A DNA stretch of 64,000 bases from Pantoea agglomerans (GCF_020149765.1 NZ_CP083809.1:4023627-4087626); one strand, 5' to 3'. Counted from the stretch's first letter, positions 34,044-48,949 are shown. Numbers and translations are program-made. Notes: generated from the letters alone by a model not told the origin.

Positions 34044-34052
34044 TTTTCCACA
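34044..34052 (+). promoter_or_regulatory. DnaA box upstream of mioC
   Basis: TTTTCCACA fits the relaxed consensus TT(A/T)TNCACA and lies 58 bp before mioC. DnaA repression of mioC is known in E. coli. A TACAAT at about 34079 may be the mioC -10. Confidence 0.6.
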
Positions 34053-34109
34053 GGTGGATCACGGCTTGATCACAGCGTACAATGCTCGCCTTTATTCCGG
34101 GAGAGCATC

Positions 34110-34550
34110 ATGGCCGATATTACTTTAATCAGTGGCAGCACGCTGGGCAGCGCCGAATATGTGGCCGAGCATCTGGAAGAGAAGTTACAGGAAGCGGGTT
34201 TCTCCACGCAGCTGCTGCACGGCCCGGCGCTGGATGAGCTGCCGCAGCAGGGGATCTGGCTGGTGGTGAGTTCTACCCACGGCGCAGGCGAACTGCCGGA
34301 CAATCTGCAGCCTTTATATGAGGCGATTGCGGAAACCCAGCCAGACCTGTCGGCGTTGCGCTTCGGCGCCATCGGCCTTGGCAACCACGAATACGATCTC
34401 TTTTGCGGCGCCATTCGTTCGCTGGACGCCCTGTTGATCGCTCGCGGCGCGCAGCGTATCGGCGATCGTCTGGAAATCGACGTGCTGGAGCATGAGATCC
34501 CTGAAGATCCGGCTGAGGCCTGGCTAAGCGGCTGGATGGCCCATCTTTAA
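34110..34550 (+). CDS. mioC: Flavodoxin-like protein MioC
   Basis: MioC is an FMN-binding flavodoxin-family protein; E. coli MioC supports biotin synthase in vitro. It has 146 residues, with the FMN phosphate loop SGSTLGSAEYVAEHL at residues 8-22 and the FMN ring loops VVSSTHGAGELPDN and GLGNHEYDLFC. It borders oriC, and its transcription enters the origin, which in E. coli affects initiation. Confidence 0.96.
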   Translation: MADITLISGSTLGSAEYVAEHLEEKLQEAGFSTQLLHGPALDELPQQGIWLVVSSTHGAGELPDNLQPLYEAIAETQPDLSALRFGAIGLGNHEYDLFCGAIRSLDALLIARGAQRIGDRLEIDVLEHEIPEDPAEAWLSGWMAHL

Positions 34551-34635
34551 GCGGATCCTTTGCCACAGGGGATCGGGTATTTCACCGGATCCCCAGTTTA
34601 AACCTCTGTTTTTATACTATCGCGCTCGCTTTATT

Positions 34636-34644
34636 TGTGGATAA
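34636..34644 (-). promoter_or_regulatory. oriC DnaA box R4
   Basis: TTATCCACA on the minus strand is a perfect high-affinity box at the mioC end of the origin. Confidence 0.92.
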
Positions 34645-34674
34645 CTAGGCTTGATTACTGCGTAAAACCGGTAG

Positions 34675-34683
34675 TTATCCCAA
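34675..34683 (+). promoter_or_regulatory. oriC DnaA box R3
   Basis: TTATCCCAA corresponds in position to E. coli R3 (TTATCCAAA) within the shared flank GATAACTACCGG. It is a weak box. Confidence 0.75.
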
Positions 34684-34709
34684 GAATAACCGCTGATGCT
34701 TTTCTGAGC

Positions 34710-34718
34710 TGTGTATAA
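34710..34718 (-). promoter_or_regulatory. oriC DnaA box R2
   Basis: TTATACACA on the minus strand is identical to E. coli R2. Confidence 0.9.
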
Positions 34719-34738
34719 GTCGCCATTTTGATCTCAGC

Positions 34739-34747
34739 TTATACGGA
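34739..34747 (+). promoter_or_regulatory. oriC DnaA box R5M
   Basis: TTATACGGA corresponds to the E. coli low-affinity R5 box (TTATACGGT), facing R2. Confidence 0.7.
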
Positions 34748-34784
34748 TCAGGATCACCGATCATTCACAGCAAAGGATCCTCGC

Positions 34785-34797
34785 TATAAGGTTGATA
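34785..34797 (-). promoter_or_regulatory. IHF-like site in oriC
   Basis: TATCAACCTTATA fits WATCAANNNNTTR except at one base, at the place between R1 and R5 where E. coli oriC binds IHF. Confidence 0.6.
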
Positions 34798-34815
34798 GAA
34801 AAAGGGTTTCCCGAG

Positions 34816-34824
34816 TTATCCACC
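34816..34824 (+). promoter_or_regulatory. oriC DnaA box R1, off-consensus
   Basis: TTATCCACC occupies the R1 position: spacing to the last 13-mer (17 bases after GGATCGC) is the same as in E. coli. The final A of TTATCCACA is replaced by C. Confidence 0.8.
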
Positions 34825-34838
34825 GAAGTCCGCGATCC

Positions 34839-34882
34839 TAATAAAGAGATCTAACAGAAAGATCATATACAGAATAAAGATC
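34839..34882 (-). promoter_or_regulatory. DNA unwinding element: three 13-mers of oriC
   Basis: On the minus strand the 13-mers read GATCTTTATTCTG (L), GATCTTTCTGTTA (M) and GATCTCTTTATTA (R), each starting GATCT like the E. coli 13-mers. M and R are adjacent, and L is 5 bp further out. Confidence 0.85.
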
Positions 34883-34912
34883 CTTTCTTTTAAACCCGCA
34901 GATCCCGCCGCT

Positions 34913-34940
34913 TTCACCCTCGGCGGAATTTCAGTAGAAT
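34913..34940 (+). promoter_or_regulatory. Candidate mnmG promoter
   Basis: TTCACC, 16 bp, TAGAAT, ending 51 bp before the mnmG start. Confidence 0.4.
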
Positions 34941-34991
34941 CCACCGCCCAGGGCAACGATCCCTGCCAGTTCATCAACGAGGTACCACTTC

Positions 34992-36881
34992 ATGTTTTAT
35001 CCAGATCCTTTTGACGTCATCGTAATTGGTGGTGGTCATGCGGGCACAGAAGCCGCAATGGCCGCTGCCCGAATGGGTCAGCAAACTCTGTTACTCACCC
35101 ATAACATTGATACGCTTGGACAAATGTCCTGCAACCCGGCGATCGGTGGCATTGGAAAAGGACATCTGGTTAAGGAAGTGGATGCCTTAGGCGGCCTGAT
35201 GGCCACGGCGATCGACAAGGCGGGTATTCAGTTTAGGATACTAAACAGCAGCAAAGGCCCGGCGGTGCGCGCTACCCGCGCACAGGCGGATCGCGTGCTG
35301 TATCGCCAGGCGGTACGCACCGCGCTGGAGAACCAGCCCAACCTGATGATCTTCCAGCAGGCGGTGGACGATCTTATCGTCGAAAACGATCGCGTCGTGG
35401 GCGCCGTTACCCAGATGGGGCTGAAGTTTCGCGCCAGAGCGGTGGTGCTGACCGTCGGAACCTTCCTCGACGGCAAAATTCATATCGGGCTGGATAACTA
35501 CAGCGGCGGCCGCGCAGGCGATCCGCCGTCCATTCCGCTGGCGAAGCGCCTGCGCGCGCTGCCGCTGCGCGTCAGCCGTCTGAAAACCGGTACGCCGCCG
35601 CGTATTGACGCGCGCACCATCGATTTTTCCGTGCTTACTCCGCAGCACGGCGATAACCCGATGCCGGTCTTCTCGTTTATGGGCGACAGATCGCAGCATC
35701 CGCAGCAGGTTCCCTGCTGGATCACCTATACCAACGAGCAGACCCATGAGGTGATCCGCAATAACCTCGATCGTAGCCCCATGTATGCCGGGGTCATTGA
35801 AGGGATCGGCCCGCGCTACTGCCCGTCGATCGAAGACAAGGTGATGCGCTTTGCCGATCGCAACGCGCATCAGATCTTCCTTGAGCCGGAAGGGCTGACC
35901 AGCAACGAAATTTACCCGAACGGCATCTCTACCAGCCTCCCCTTCGACGTGCAGATGCAGATCGTGCGCTCAATGAAGGGACTGGAGAACGCAAAAATCG
36001 TTCGTCCCGGCTACGCGATCGAGTATGACTTTTTCGATCCGCGCGATCTCAAGCCGACGCTGGAGAGCAAATATATCCACGGGCTGTTCTTCGCCGGGCA
36101 GATCAACGGCACCACCGGCTACGAAGAGGCTGCGGCGCAGGGCCTGCTGGCTGGCCTTAACGCCGGACGTCACTCCGCCGACAAAGAGGGCTGGGCGCCG
36201 CGTCGCGATCAGGCCTATCTCGGCGTGCTGGTGGATGACCTCTGCACGCTCGGCACCAAAGAGCCGTACCGCATGTTTACCTCGCGCGCCGAGTATCGTC
36301 TGATGCTGCGCGAAGATAACGCCGATCTGCGTCTGACCGAAACCGGCCGCGAGCTGGGCCTGGTGGACGACGCTCGCTGGGCGCGCTTCAACCAGAAACT
36401 CGAGGCGATTGAGCAGGAGCGTCAGCGCCTGCGCGATCTCTGGGTGCATCCGAAGTCGGAGAACGTCGCGGAAGTGAATACGCTGCTCAACAGCGCGCTC
36501 ACCAAAGAGGCGAGCGGCGAAGATCTGCTGCGCCGTCCGGAGCTGACCTACGCTCAGCTTACCTCGTTGCCGAGCTTCGGCCCGTCGCTCTCTGATGCGC
36601 AGGCGGCCGAGCAGGTTGAGATTCAGGTGAAGTACGAAGGCTACATCGCGCGCCAGCAGGAAGAGATCGATCGTCAACTGCGCAATGAAAATACGCTGCT
36701 GCCGGCCGAGCTGGATTATCGCCAGGTCAGCGGCCTGTCGCATGAGGTGATCGCCAAGCTCAACGATCATAAACCTTCCTCGATCGGCCAGGCGTCGCGC
36801 ATCTCCGGCATCACGCCGGCGGCGATTTCGATTTTGTTGATTTACCTGAAAAAACAAGGGCTGCTGCGCAAAAGCGCCTGA
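34992..36881 (+). CDS. mnmG: tRNA uridine-5-carboxymethylaminomethyl modification enzyme MnmG (GidA)
   Basis: MnmG works with MnmE, encoded at the other end of this window, to install the carboxymethylaminomethyl group on wobble U34 of several tRNAs. It has 629 residues, as in E. coli: an FAD-binding dinucleotide fold [17 protein letters not shown] (about residues 13-29), the signature [22 protein letters not shown], and a helical C-terminal region that binds MnmE and tRNA ([21 protein letters not shown]). It is the first gene rightward of oriC, followed by rsmG. Confidence 0.98.
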   Translation: MFYPDPFDVIVIGGGHAGTEAAMAAARMGQQTLLLTHNIDTLGQMSCNPAIGGIGKGHLVKEVDALGGLMATAIDKAGIQFRILNSSKGPAVRATRAQADRVLYRQAVRTALENQPNLMIFQQAVDDLIVENDRVVGAVTQMGLKFRARAVVLTVGTFLDGKIHIGLDNYSGGRAGDPPSIPLAKRLRALPLRVSRLKTGTPPRIDARTIDFSVLTPQHGDNPMPVFSFMGDRSQHPQQVPCWITYTNEQTHEVIRNNLDRSPMYAGVIEGIGPRYCPSIEDKVMRFADRNAHQIFLEPEGLTSNEIYPNGISTSLPFDVQMQIVRSMKGLENAKIVRPGYAIEYDFFDPRDLKPTLESKYIHGLFFAGQINGTTGYEEAAAQGLLAGLNAGRHSADKEGWAPRRDQAYLGVLVDDLCTLGTKEPYRMFTSRAEYRLMLREDNADLRLTETGRELGLVDDARWARFNQKLEAIEQERQRLRDLWVHPKSENVAEVNTLLNSALTKEASGEDLLRRPELTYAQLTSLPSFGPSLSDAQAAEQVEIQVKYEGYIARQQEEIDRQLRNENTLLPAELDYRQVSGLSHEVIAKLNDHKPSSIGQASRISGITPAAISILLIYLKKQGLLRKSA

Positions 36882-36928
36882 CCTGAAACGGGGCGAGTCC
36901 GCTCGCCCCCGCTGACTGGATTTATGCT

Positions 36929-37546
36929 GTGATCACAAAACTCACTTCGCTGCTTAAGGCAGCCGGTATTTCCCTCTCCGATCAACAAAAAGAGCAGCTG
37001 GTCGCCTATGTCGGCCTGCTGGACAAGTGGAACAAAGCCTACAATCTGACCTCGGTGCGCGATCCGCAGCAGATGCTGGTGCGCCATATTCTCGACAGCA
37101 TCGTGGTGGCGCCTCATCTTAAAGGCGAACGCTTTATTGACGTCGGCACCGGACCGGGCCTGCCGGGCATCCCACTCGCTATCGTGCTGCCGCAGGCGCA
37201 CTTTACGCTGCTCGACAGCCTGGGCAAGCGCGTGCGTTTTCTGCGTCAGGTCCAGCACGAGCTGGGCTTAAGCAACATTACGCCGGTGCAGAGCAGGGTA
37301 GAGGTGTTTCCGTCCGAGCCGCCGTTCGACGGCGTTATCAGCCGTGCGTTCGCCTCGCTGCAGGATATGGTGAACTGGTGTCATCATCTGCCTTCTGCGC
37401 AGGGGCAATTTTATGCGCTGAAAGGCGTGCGTCCCGACGATGAGATCGCCAGCCTGCCTGCCGGTTTTCGTCTGATTGCTGTGGAAGCGTTAAAGGTGCC
37501 GGAGCTGGATGGTGAACGTCACCTGGTGGTTATCGGACGCCAATAG
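36929..37546 (+). CDS. rsmG: 16S rRNA m7G527 methyltransferase RsmG (GidB)
   Basis: RsmG methylates G527 of 16S rRNA, and loss gives low-level streptomycin resistance in E. coli. The 205-residue product shows [23 protein letters not shown] and the SAM motif [15 protein letters not shown]. It begins at GTG: the nearest upstream ATG (36924) is followed two codons later by TGA in its own frame. It is 47 bp after mnmG, in the ancient mnmG-rsmG pair. Confidence 0.96.
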   Translation: MITKLTSLLKAAGISLSDQQKEQLVAYVGLLDKWNKAYNLTSVRDPQQMLVRHILDSIVVAPHLKGERFIDVGTGPGLPGIPLAIVLPQAHFTLLDSLGKRVRFLRQVQHELGLSNITPVQSRVEVFPSEPPFDGVISRAFASLQDMVNWCHHLPSAQGQFYALKGVRPDDEIASLPAGFRLIAVEALKVPELDGERHLVVIGRQ

Positions 37547-37555
37547 CCCTTAAAA

Positions 37556-37581
37556 GCGCAGGGATTAAGGCGTTCCTGCGC
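37556..37581 (+). terminator. Hairpin after rsmG, possible terminator
   Basis: GCGCAGG/CCTGCGC stem with a 12-base loop, then GTTTGGCTT; the T run is poor. The rest of the 713-bp gap to atpI (37547-38259) is AT-rich without ORFs and holds the atp promoter near its end. Confidence 0.4.
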
Positions 37582-38139
37582 GTTTGGCTTATCAAAATCT
37601 CTGTGCAAAAAATCGGCAGTTGATTTCGCCGGGCAACGCAATTTTTATCCTGAAGGCCGGGAAATAACGTTAACAGGCCTGGCGGAAATTATCCGAAAAG
37701 CTCTGTTACATTTAACGAATAATTCACATTTATTTATCAGGTAGATCACTTCTACCGCTTCAGTCAGGCAGCCAGATAATCACGCGGGAAAATATATCAG
37801 GATAATAACTCCGCGTGCGTAATATCAATTTAACGTTCTTGCGACACTCTGAGATGTCAATCAGCTGTTTTTATCGAAAATAAGGGCAGCCTGACGAGGG
37901 TAAAATATTATCCTGCTGTTTTTTAAGGCTTTAACGGCGGCATAATAGACACCGTTGTTGCTCGTCGCCAAATTTAGATGGCGCAGCGCTGTTTAGAATG
38001 TGATCTAAAGCACGCTTTAAACGCAAGGCGGAAGCCAGATAAGTGCGGCGCAGGTCCATAATTTCGCCTGGCAATCTTTGGAAAAATAGCCGTTCGGAAA
38101 GAAATTTAAATAATTGTTCACCTTTTGGCTACTTACGGA

Positions 38140-38167
38140 TTGAAATCGCAGGTGCGGCCCGTATAAT
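38140..38167 (+). promoter_or_regulatory. Main promoter of the atp operon
   Basis: TTGAAA, 16 bp, TATAAT is a near-consensus sigma-70 promoter 92 bp before atpI. It should drive the whole operon. Confidence 0.75.
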
Positions 38168-38259
38168 TTGCACGGCTTTTGCTGCTTGACTCGAGTGAGT
38201 AAAGGCAGTCTTATACGACACGCGACATACCCCTTATGGGGCAGGGGAGTAACAGCGCC

Positions 38260-39467
<1,208 letters not shown>

Positions 39468-39487
39468 TTTTTTTCTCAACACTAAGC

Positions 39488-39801
<314 letters not shown>

Positions 39802-39866
39802 GGTTCTGCCGCTTATCGTTCAGATATCGGCAGAAAAGTTAACTACTTAATTAGAGGCATTGTGCT

Positions 39867-40337
39867 GTGAACATTAACGCAACAATCCTCGGCCAGGCCA
39901 TCGCGTTTATCCTGTTCGTCGCGTTCTGCATGAAGTACGTATGGCCGCCGATTATGGCTGCCATCGAAAAGCGCCAGAAAGAAATTGCTGAAGGCCTTGC
40001 TTCTGCTGAGCGCGCGAAGAAAGATTTGGATCTCGCGCAGGCCAATGTGACCGACCAGCTGAAGAAAGCTAAAGAAGAAGCTCAGGTCATTATCGAGCAG
40101 GCGAACAAACGCCGTACTCAGATTCTGGACGAAGCGAAAACTGAAGCCGAGAACGAACGTAACCGCATCGTGGCGCAGGCGCAGGCTGAAATCGACGCCG
40201 AGCGTAAACGTGCCCGCGAAGAGCTGCGTAAGCAAGTCGCGTTGCTGGCAATGGCTGGCGCCGAGAAGATCATCGAACGTTCCGTGGATGAAGCTGCTAA
40301 CAGCGACATCGTTGATAAACTGGTCGCTGAACTGTAA
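39867..40337 (+). CDS. atpF: ATP synthase subunit b
   Basis: Subunit b makes the peripheral stalk dimer that holds F1 against rotation. It is 156 residues, with one N-terminal membrane helix ([22 protein letters not shown]) and then a long charged, alanine-rich coiled coil reaching to a C-terminal segment that binds delta. Same length as E. coli. It starts with GTG. Confidence 0.97.
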   Translation: MNINATILGQAIAFILFVAFCMKYVWPPIMAAIEKRQKEIAEGLASAERAKKDLDLAQANVTDQLKKAKEEAQVIIEQANKRRTQILDEAKTEAENERNRIVAQAQAEIDAERKRAREELRKQVALLAMAGAEKIIERSVDEAANSDIVDKLVAEL

Positions 40338-40351
40338 GGAGGGAGGGGCTG

Positions 40352-40885
40352 ATGTCTGAACTGATTACTGTAGCTCGCCCCTACGCCAAAGCAGCTTTTG
40401 ACTTTGCTGTTGAGCATCAAAGCATCGAGCGCTGGCAAAACATGCTGGCGTTTGCCGCGACCGTAGCACGCAATGAGCAAATGGCCGATCTTCTATCTGG
40501 CGCGCTGGCGCCGGAAGCGTTATCGGCTTCTTTCATTGCCGTCTGCGGCGATCAATTAGATGAACACGGTCAGAACCTGATTAAGGTTATGGCTGAGAAC
40601 GGACGTTTGACAGCGCTTCCAGCTGTACTCGAGCAGTTCATTCACCTGCGCGACGCCTATGAGGCGACTGCGGAGGTGGACGTGATTTCTGCCGGTACGC
40701 TGAGTGACAGCCAGCTGACTAAAATCAGCGCCGCGATGGAAAAACGTCTGTCACGCAAAGTTAAGCTGAATTGCAAAATTGATAAGTCTGTCATGGCAGG
40801 CGTGATCATCCGTGCGGGTGATCTGGTGATTGATGGCAGCGTGCGCGGCCGTCTCGAGCGTCTGGCAGACGCCTTGCAGTCTTAA
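40352..40885 (+). CDS. atpH: ATP synthase subunit delta
   Basis: Delta joins the b-dimer stalk to the top of the alpha3beta3 head. It is 177 residues with the family start [15 protein letters not shown] and the C-terminal signature [25 protein letters not shown] lies just before the start. It lies between atpF and atpA. Confidence 0.97.
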   Translation: MSELITVARPYAKAAFDFAVEHQSIERWQNMLAFAATVARNEQMADLLSGALAPEALSASFIAVCGDQLDEHGQNLIKVMAENGRLTALPAVLEQFIHLRDAYEATAEVDVISAGTLSDSQLTKISAAMEKRLSRKVKLNCKIDKSVMAGVIIRAGDLVIDGSVRGRLERLADALQS

Positions 40886-40899
40886 GGGGACTGGAGCAT

Positions 40900-42441
<1,542 letters not shown>

Positions 42442-42493
42442 TGTCTGGCGGCCTGTCTGAAAAGGCAGGCCGCAAGGCTTTGAGGAGAAGCTA

Positions 42494-43360
42494 ATGGCCG
42501 GCGCAAAAGAGATACGTAACAAGATTGGAAGCGTGAAAAACACGCAGAAAATCACCAAAGCGATGGAAATGGTCGCCGCCTCCAAAATGCGTAAAACGCA
42601 GGAACGCATGGCGGCCAGCCGTCCGTATGCAGACACCATGCGCAAAGTGATTGGTCACCTTGCGTTAGGGAATCTGGAATACAAGCACCCTTACCTGGAA
42701 GAGCGCGACGTTAAGCGCGTCGGCTACCTGGTCGTTTCGACTGACCGCGGGCTTTGTGGTGGTTTGAACATTAACCTGTTCAAAAAGTTGCTGGCAGATA
42801 TGAAAGCCTGGTCCGATAAAGGCGTGCAGAGCGATCTGTCGATTATCGGTTCTAAAGGTCTGGCGTTCTTCAGCTCCGTAGGTGGCAACATCGTGGCGCA
42901 GGTCACCGGCATGGGAGATAAACCTTCCCTGTCCGATCTGATCGGCCCGGTAAAAGTGATGCTGCAGGCTTACGACGAAGGTCGCATCGACAAGCTGTAT
43001 GTCGTTAGCAACAAGTTTAATAACACCATGTCTCAGACTCCGACCATTACCCAACTGCTGCCGTTACCGCCAGCGGAAGGTGAAGAAGAGATGAAGGCGA
43101 AGACCTGGGATTACCTGTACGAACCCGATCCGAAAGCGCTGCTGGATACCCTGCTGCGTCGTTACGTCGAATCGCAGGTTTATCAGGGTGTGGTGGAAAA
43201 CCTGGCCAGCGAACAGGCCGCGCGTATGGTGGCGATGAAAGCCGCAACCGATAACGGCGGAAATCTGATCAAAGAGCTGCAGTTGGTTTACAACAAAGCT
43301 CGTCAGGCCAGCATCACCCAGGAACTCACCGAGATCGTCTCGGGAGCCTCCGCGGTTTAA
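42494..43360 (+). CDS. atpG: ATP synthase subunit gamma
   Basis: Gamma is the central rotor shaft, 288 residues. Its N- and C-terminal helices form the coiled coil inside the head ([20 protein letters not shown] at the start, and [17 protein letters not shown] at the end, with the family signature). [11 protein letters not shown] is conserved. It is one residue longer than E. coli. Confidence 0.97.
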   Translation: MAGAKEIRNKIGSVKNTQKITKAMEMVAASKMRKTQERMAASRPYADTMRKVIGHLALGNLEYKHPYLEERDVKRVGYLVVSTDRGLCGGLNINLFKKLLADMKAWSDKGVQSDLSIIGSKGLAFFSSVGGNIVAQVTGMGDKPSLSDLIGPVKVMLQAYDEGRIDKLYVVSNKFNNTMSQTPTITQLLPLPPAEGEEEMKAKTWDYLYEPDPKALLDTLLRRYVESQVYQGVVENLASEQAARMVAMKAATDNGGNLIKELQLVYNKARQASITQELTEIVSGASAV

Positions 43361-43368
43361 CCAGGTAA

Positions 43369-44787
<1,419 letters not shown>

Positions 44788-44811
44788 TAACGGTTTCCCG
44801 GGAGGACAGAT

Positions 44812-45231
44812 ATGGCTATGACTTATCACCTGGACGTCGTCAGCGCAGAGAAACAGCTGTTCTCTGGCCTGGTGCAGAAAATTCAGGTGTCAGGTAGCGA
44901 AGGTGAGCTGGGTATTTTCCCTGGCCACGCCCCGCTGCTGACTGCCATCAAGCCTGGAATGATCCGTATCGTGAAACAGCACGGCGAAGAGGAGTTTATC
45001 TACCTCTCTGGCGGCGTGCTGGAAGTGCAGCCGGGCAGCACCACCGTTCTGGCGGATACCGCTATCCGCGGTACCGACCTGGACGAAGCGCGTGCGCTGG
45101 AAGCGAAACGCAAAGCAGAAGAGCATATGAACAGCAGCCACGGCGACGTGGACTACGCTCAGGCCTCTGCGGAGCTGGCGAAAGCCATTGCTAAACTGCG
45201 CGTGATCGAGCTGACCAAAAAAGCGATGTAA
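44812..45231 (+). CDS. atpC: ATP synthase subunit epsilon
   Basis: Epsilon is the rotor subunit that couples and inhibits F1. Its 139 residues comprise an N-terminal beta-sandwich ([34 protein letters not shown]) and a C-terminal two-helix domain ending LTKKAM that can extend and block rotation. It is the last gene of the operon, 24 bp after atpD, and a strong terminator follows. Confidence 0.97.
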   Translation: MAMTYHLDVVSAEKQLFSGLVQKIQVSGSEGELGIFPGHAPLLTAIKPGMIRIVKQHGEEEFIYLSGGVLEVQPGSTTVLADTAIRGTDLDEARALEAKRKAEEHMNSSHGDVDYAQASAELAKAIAKLRVIELTKKAM

Positions 45232-45250
45232 TCAGGCTTTATGCGTCACG

Positions 45251-45281
45251 AAATGCCAGCCCTCGGGCTGGCATTTTTTTT
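45251..45281 (+). terminator. Terminator of the atp operon
   Basis: ATGCCAGCCC-TCG-GGGCTGGCAT stem followed by eight T. Confidence 0.95.
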
Positions 45282-45388
45282 GCCCGCGCTTCAGGCTGCG
45301 CGCGCCTAATTTCGACCTGAGAAAAATGTAGTAATCTCAGAGGTAAACCGTTTAACTTTCGCATGTCAAAAACTCTGTCAGGATGGTT

Positions 45389-46759
45389 ATGTCTAACAGC
45401 GCAATGAGCGTGGTGATCCTTGCTGCCGGCAAGGGTACCCGTATGTATTCCGATCTGCCCAAAGTTCTGCATACTCTTGCAGGAAAACCCATGGTTCAGC
45501 ACGTGATCGACGCCGCAACCGGCCTCGGCGCGCGGCATATTCACCTGGTCTACGGCCACGGCGGCGACCGCCTGAAGGCGACGCTGACCGAGCCGTCGCT
45601 TAACTGGGTGCTGCAGGCGGAGCAGCTCGGCACCGGCCACGCAATGCAGCAGGCCGCCCCCGCGTTCGCTGACGACGAAGATATTCTGATGCTGTACGGC
45701 GACGTGCCGCTGATCTCTCAGGAGACGCTGCAGCGTCTGCGCGACGCCAGACCCGCTGGCGGCATCGGCCTGCTGACGGTGGTGCTGGATAATCCCAGCG
45801 GCTACGGACGCATCGTGCGTGAAAATAGCGCCATCGTCGGGATTGTGGAGCAGAAAGATGCTTCGCCCGAGCAGCTGAAAATCACGGAAATCAATACCGG
45901 CATCCTGATTGCCAACGGCGGCGATCTGAAGCGCTGGCTGGCGCAGCTCACCAATAACAACGCGCAGGGTGAATACTACATCACCGATATTATTGCGCTG
46001 GCCCATCAGGAAGGGCGTCAGATCAACGCGGTGCATCCGGCGCGCGTCAGCGAAACCGACGGGGTGAACAACCGTCTGCAGCTGGCGACGCTGGAGCGGG
46101 TTTATCAGAGCGAGCAGGCAGAAAAGCTGCTGCTGGCGGGCGTTATGCTGCGCGATCCGGCGCGCTTTGATCTGCGCGGTACGCTGCATCACGGCCGTGA
46201 CGTCGAGATTGATACCAACGTTATTATCGAGGGCGACGTCACGCTGGGCGACCGGGTGAAAATCGGCGCGGGCTGCATCATCAGGAACAGCGTTATCGGC
46301 GACGACTGCGAAATCAGCCCCTATTCGGTGATCGAGGAGGCGAACCTCGCCGCCGACTGCACCGTCGGGCCTTTTGCCCGTCTGCGTCCCGGCAGCGAGC
46401 TGGCGCAGGCCGCTCACGTCGGCAACTTCGTCGAAATGAAGAAGGCGACGCTGGGTAAAGGTTCGAAGGCGGGGCATCTGAGCTATCTCGGCGACGCGGA
46501 GATCGGCGCCAACGTCAATATCGGCGCAGGCACCATCACCTGTAACTACGACGGCGCGAACAAGTCCAGAACCGTTATCGGCGACAACGTTTTTGTTGGA
46601 TCTGATACCCAGCTGGTGGCCCCGGTCAGCGTGGCGGCGGGCGCGACTATCGCGGCGGGCACCACGGTGATGAAAGATGTCACCGAGGCGTCGCTGGTTT
46701 ATAACCGCAAAGAGCAGAACAGCAAAACGAGCTGGCAGCGTCCGGCGAAGAAAAAATAA
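45389..46759 (+). CDS. glmU: Bifunctional N-acetylglucosamine-1-P uridyltransferase / glucosamine-1-P acetyltransferase GlmU
   Basis: GlmU makes UDP-GlcNAc for peptidoglycan and LPS. It is 456 residues from MSNSAMSVV, the E. coli length. The N-terminal uridyltransferase has [20 protein letters not shown] and GDVPL. The C-terminal left-handed beta-helix acetyltransferase shows hexapeptide repeats ([20 protein letters not shown]) with catalytic His in [21 protein letters not shown] and CNYDGANK. Two ATG codons lie six bases apart, and the second is better spaced from CAGGA. Confidence 0.97.
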   Translation: MSNSAMSVVILAAGKGTRMYSDLPKVLHTLAGKPMVQHVIDAATGLGARHIHLVYGHGGDRLKATLTEPSLNWVLQAEQLGTGHAMQQAAPAFADDEDILMLYGDVPLISQETLQRLRDARPAGGIGLLTVVLDNPSGYGRIVRENSAIVGIVEQKDASPEQLKITEINTGILIANGGDLKRWLAQLTNNNAQGEYYITDIIALAHQEGRQINAVHPARVSETDGVNNRLQLATLERVYQSEQAEKLLLAGVMLRDPARFDLRGTLHHGRDVEIDTNVIIEGDVTLGDRVKIGAGCIIRNSVIGDDCEISPYSVIEEANLAADCTVGPFARLRPGSELAQAAHVGNFVEMKKATLGKGSKAGHLSYLGDAEIGANVNIGAGTITCNYDGANKSRTVIGDNVFVGSDTQLVAPVSVAAGATIAAGTTVMKDVTEASLVYNRKEQNSKTSWQRPAKKK

Positions 46760-46907
46760 TTTTTAGCGGCCAGCCGCGTGCTGGCCGCAGCAGTAACACA
46801 ATAATAATCCCCACTCTCTACAAGGCTCGGGGAGCCCGGCAAAGCCGGTTATCAGGTCGTATGACAACGAAAGATGGCCGAAAGCCATCAGGTCAGGAAT
46901 AACATTT
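46760..46907 (+). promoter_or_regulatory. glmU-glmS intercistronic leader, likely GlmZ target
   Basis: The 148-bp gap carries short inverted repeats (CCCGGCAAAGCCGG and ATGGCCGAAAGCCAT) ahead of glmS. In E. coli this leader hides the glmS ribosome-binding site until the sRNA GlmZ pairs with it. The same control is inferred here from position and structure, since the glmZ gene is outside the window. Confidence 0.5.
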
Positions 46908-48737
46908 ATGTGTGGAATTGTAGGTGCAGTAGCGCAGCGCGATATCGCAGAGATTCTGCTGGAAGGGCTGCGTCGCCTGGAGTATCGCGGGTATGATTCG
47001 GCCGGTCTGGCCGTGGTTGATCGTCAGGGCCACGTGACGCGCCTGCGTCGCGTCGGCAAAGTACAGATGCTGGCAGAGGCCGCTGAGCAGCATCCGCTGA
47101 TCGGCGGTACCGGCATCGCCCATACGCGCTGGGCAACGCACGGCGAGCCGTCGGAGGCCAACGCGCATCCGCACGTCTCAGAGCAGATCATCGTGGTGCA
47201 TAACGGCATCATTGAAAACCATGAGCCGCTGCGTGAAGCGCTGATTGAACGCGGCTACCGTTTCACCTCAGAAACCGACACCGAAGTGGTGGCGCATCTG
47301 GTGCACTGGGAGCAGAAACAGGGTGGGTCGCTGCGTGAAGTGGTGCTGCGCGTTATCCCGCAGCTGCGCGGCGCCTATGGCATGGTGATCATGGACAGCC
47401 GCGATCCGTCGCTGCTGGTGGCCGCACGCTCCGGCAGCCCGCTGGTGATTGGCCGCGGCGTTGGCGAGAACTTTATCGCCTCTGACCAGCTGGCGCTGCT
47501 GCCGGTGACGCGCCGCTTTATCTATCTGGAAGAGGGCGATATTGCCGAGATCAGCCGTCGCGACGTCACTATCGTCGATCGCGCGGGCAACGCGGTGCAG
47601 CGCGCCGAGATTGAATCGAACGTACAGTATGACGCGGGCGATAAAGGCATCTATCGCCACTATATGCAGAAAGAGATTTACGAGCAGCCGATGGCGATCA
47701 AAAACACCTTAACCGGTCGTTTTAGCCACGGCGAAGTGGATCTCAGCGAGCTGGGACCCAATGCAGAAACCCTGCTGAGCCAGGTTGAGCATATTCAGAT
47801 CATCGCCTGTGGCACCTCCTACAACTCCGGTATGGTGGCGCGCTACTGGTTCGAATCGCTGGCGAATATCCCCTGCGACGTCGAGATCGCCTCTGAATTC
47901 CGCTATCGCAAATCTGCGGTGCGTAAAAACAGCCTGCTGATCACCCTGTCGCAGTCTGGCGAAACGGCCGATACGCTGGCGGCGCTGCGTCTTTCCAAAG
48001 AGCTGGGCTACCTCGGCTCGCTGGCAATCTGTAACGTGGCTGGCTCTTCGCTGGTGCGCGAATCCGATCTGGCGCTGATGACCAAAGCGGGCACCGAAAT
48101 CGGCGTCGCCTCAACCAAGGCGTTCACCACGCAGCTCACCGTGCTGCTGATGCTGGTGGCGAAACTGGGCCGCCTGCGCGGTATGTCGGCCGAGCTTGAG
48201 CACGATATCGTGCATGGCCTGCAGGCGCTGCCGAGCCGCATCGAGCAGATGCTGGCGCAGGACAAACGCATTGAGCTGCTGGCGGAAGATTTCTCCGACA
48301 AGCATCACGCGCTGTTCCTCGGCCGCGGCGATCAATATCCGATCGCCATGGAAGGGGCGCTGAAGCTGAAAGAGATCTCCTATATCCATGCGGAAGCCTA
48401 CGCCGCTGGCGAGCTGAAGCACGGCCCGCTGGCGCTGATTGACGCTGATATGCCAGTTATCGTGGTGGCGCCAAACAACGAGCTGCTGGAGAAGCTGAAG
48501 TCCAATATTGAAGAGGTGCGCGCGCGCGGCGGCTTGCTGTACGTGTTTGCCGATCAGGACGCCGGCTTCAGCGACAGCGACGGCATGAAGATTATCTCCC
48601 TGCCGCACGTAGAAGAGGTGATCGCGCCAATCTTCTATACCGTGCCGCTGCAGCTGCTCTCCTATCACGTCGCGCTGATTAAAGGCACCGACGTGGATCA
48701 GCCGCGTAACCTGGCGAAGTCAGTGACGGTCGAGTAA
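46908..48737 (+). CDS. glmS: Glutamine:fructose-6-phosphate aminotransferase GlmS
   Basis: GlmS makes glucosamine-6-phosphate from fructose-6-phosphate and glutamine, the entry to amino-sugar synthesis. It is 609 residues, as in E. coli. The N-terminal class II glutaminase has Cys at position 2 (CGIVGAV), and HTRWATHG and HNGIIENH follow. Two SIS sugar-isomerase domains contain [25 protein letters not shown] and the C-terminal LAKSVTVE with the sugar-binding lysine. Confidence 0.98.
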   Translation: MCGIVGAVAQRDIAEILLEGLRRLEYRGYDSAGLAVVDRQGHVTRLRRVGKVQMLAEAAEQHPLIGGTGIAHTRWATHGEPSEANAHPHVSEQIIVVHNGIIENHEPLREALIERGYRFTSETDTEVVAHLVHWEQKQGGSLREVVLRVIPQLRGAYGMVIMDSRDPSLLVAARSGSPLVIGRGVGENFIASDQLALLPVTRRFIYLEEGDIAEISRRDVTIVDRAGNAVQRAEIESNVQYDAGDKGIYRHYMQKEIYEQPMAIKNTLTGRFSHGEVDLSELGPNAETLLSQVEHIQIIACGTSYNSGMVARYWFESLANIPCDVEIASEFRYRKSAVRKNSLLITLSQSGETADTLAALRLSKELGYLGSLAICNVAGSSLVRESDLALMTKAGTEIGVASTKAFTTQLTVLLMLVAKLGRLRGMSAELEHDIVHGLQALPSRIEQMLAQDKRIELLAEDFSDKHHALFLGRGDQYPIAMEGALKLKEISYIHAEAYAAGELKHGPLALIDADMPVIVVAPNNELLEKLKSNIEEVRARGGLLYVFADQDAGFSDSDGMKIISLPHVEEVIAPIFYTVPLQLLSYHVALIKGTDVDQPRNLAKSVTVE

Positions 48738-48745
48738 CCGCTAAC

Positions 48746-48777
48746 GAGCCGCTCTCTTGCTGGAGCGGCTCTTTTTT
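48746..48777 (+). terminator. Terminator of glmUS
   Basis: GAGCCGCTC/GAGCGGCTC 9-bp stem followed by six T. Confidence 0.93.
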
Positions 48778-48778
48778 A

Positions 48779-48949
48779 TCAGTGGACTTTGCGATTAAGG
48801 TCGTCAACCGTGCGCTGCAGTTCGCTTATTTGCCGATCCTTATCTTCAAGCTGCTTTGTCAGGCTCTGCTGCTCTCTTTTCAGCTCTTCAACATCTTTTA
48901 GTCTTTTCCTTCGATAGATTTCAGCTTCGCTGTATGTGTCATAAATCTG
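48779..48949 (-). pseudogene. Start-less coiled-coil open frame between glmS and pstS
   Basis: On the minus strand a 56-codon open frame ends with TGA against the glmS terminator. It reads YRRKRLKDVEELKREQQSL then TKQLEDKDRQISELQRTVDD and LNRKVH, a charged heptad pattern typical of a coiled coil rather than chance. No ATG, GTG or TTG occurs in frame before the upstream stop at 48950-48952, and its 5' part overlaps the Pho boxes of pstS. It is best read as the 3' end of a degraded gene. The parent gene is not recognised. Confidence 0.45.

Larger units (their letters stand above)
34552..34975. other. oriC: Chromosomal replication origin oriC
   Basis: The mioC-mnmG gap is the enterobacterial oriC slot. 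It contains fourteen GATC sites in 420 bp (targets of Dam and SeqA), DnaA boxes equivalent to R4, R3, R2, R5 and R1 at the E. coli order and orientation, an IHF-like site, and three AT-rich 13-mers starting GATCT next to R1. Orientation is inverted relative to the usual E. coli map, so the unwinding element lies on the mnmG side. The gap has no gene. Confidence 0.96.

Noticed and set aside
45239..46477. 412-codon open frame opposite glmU
   Set aside because: It is antisense to an intact glmU with no recognisable domain; composition artefact.
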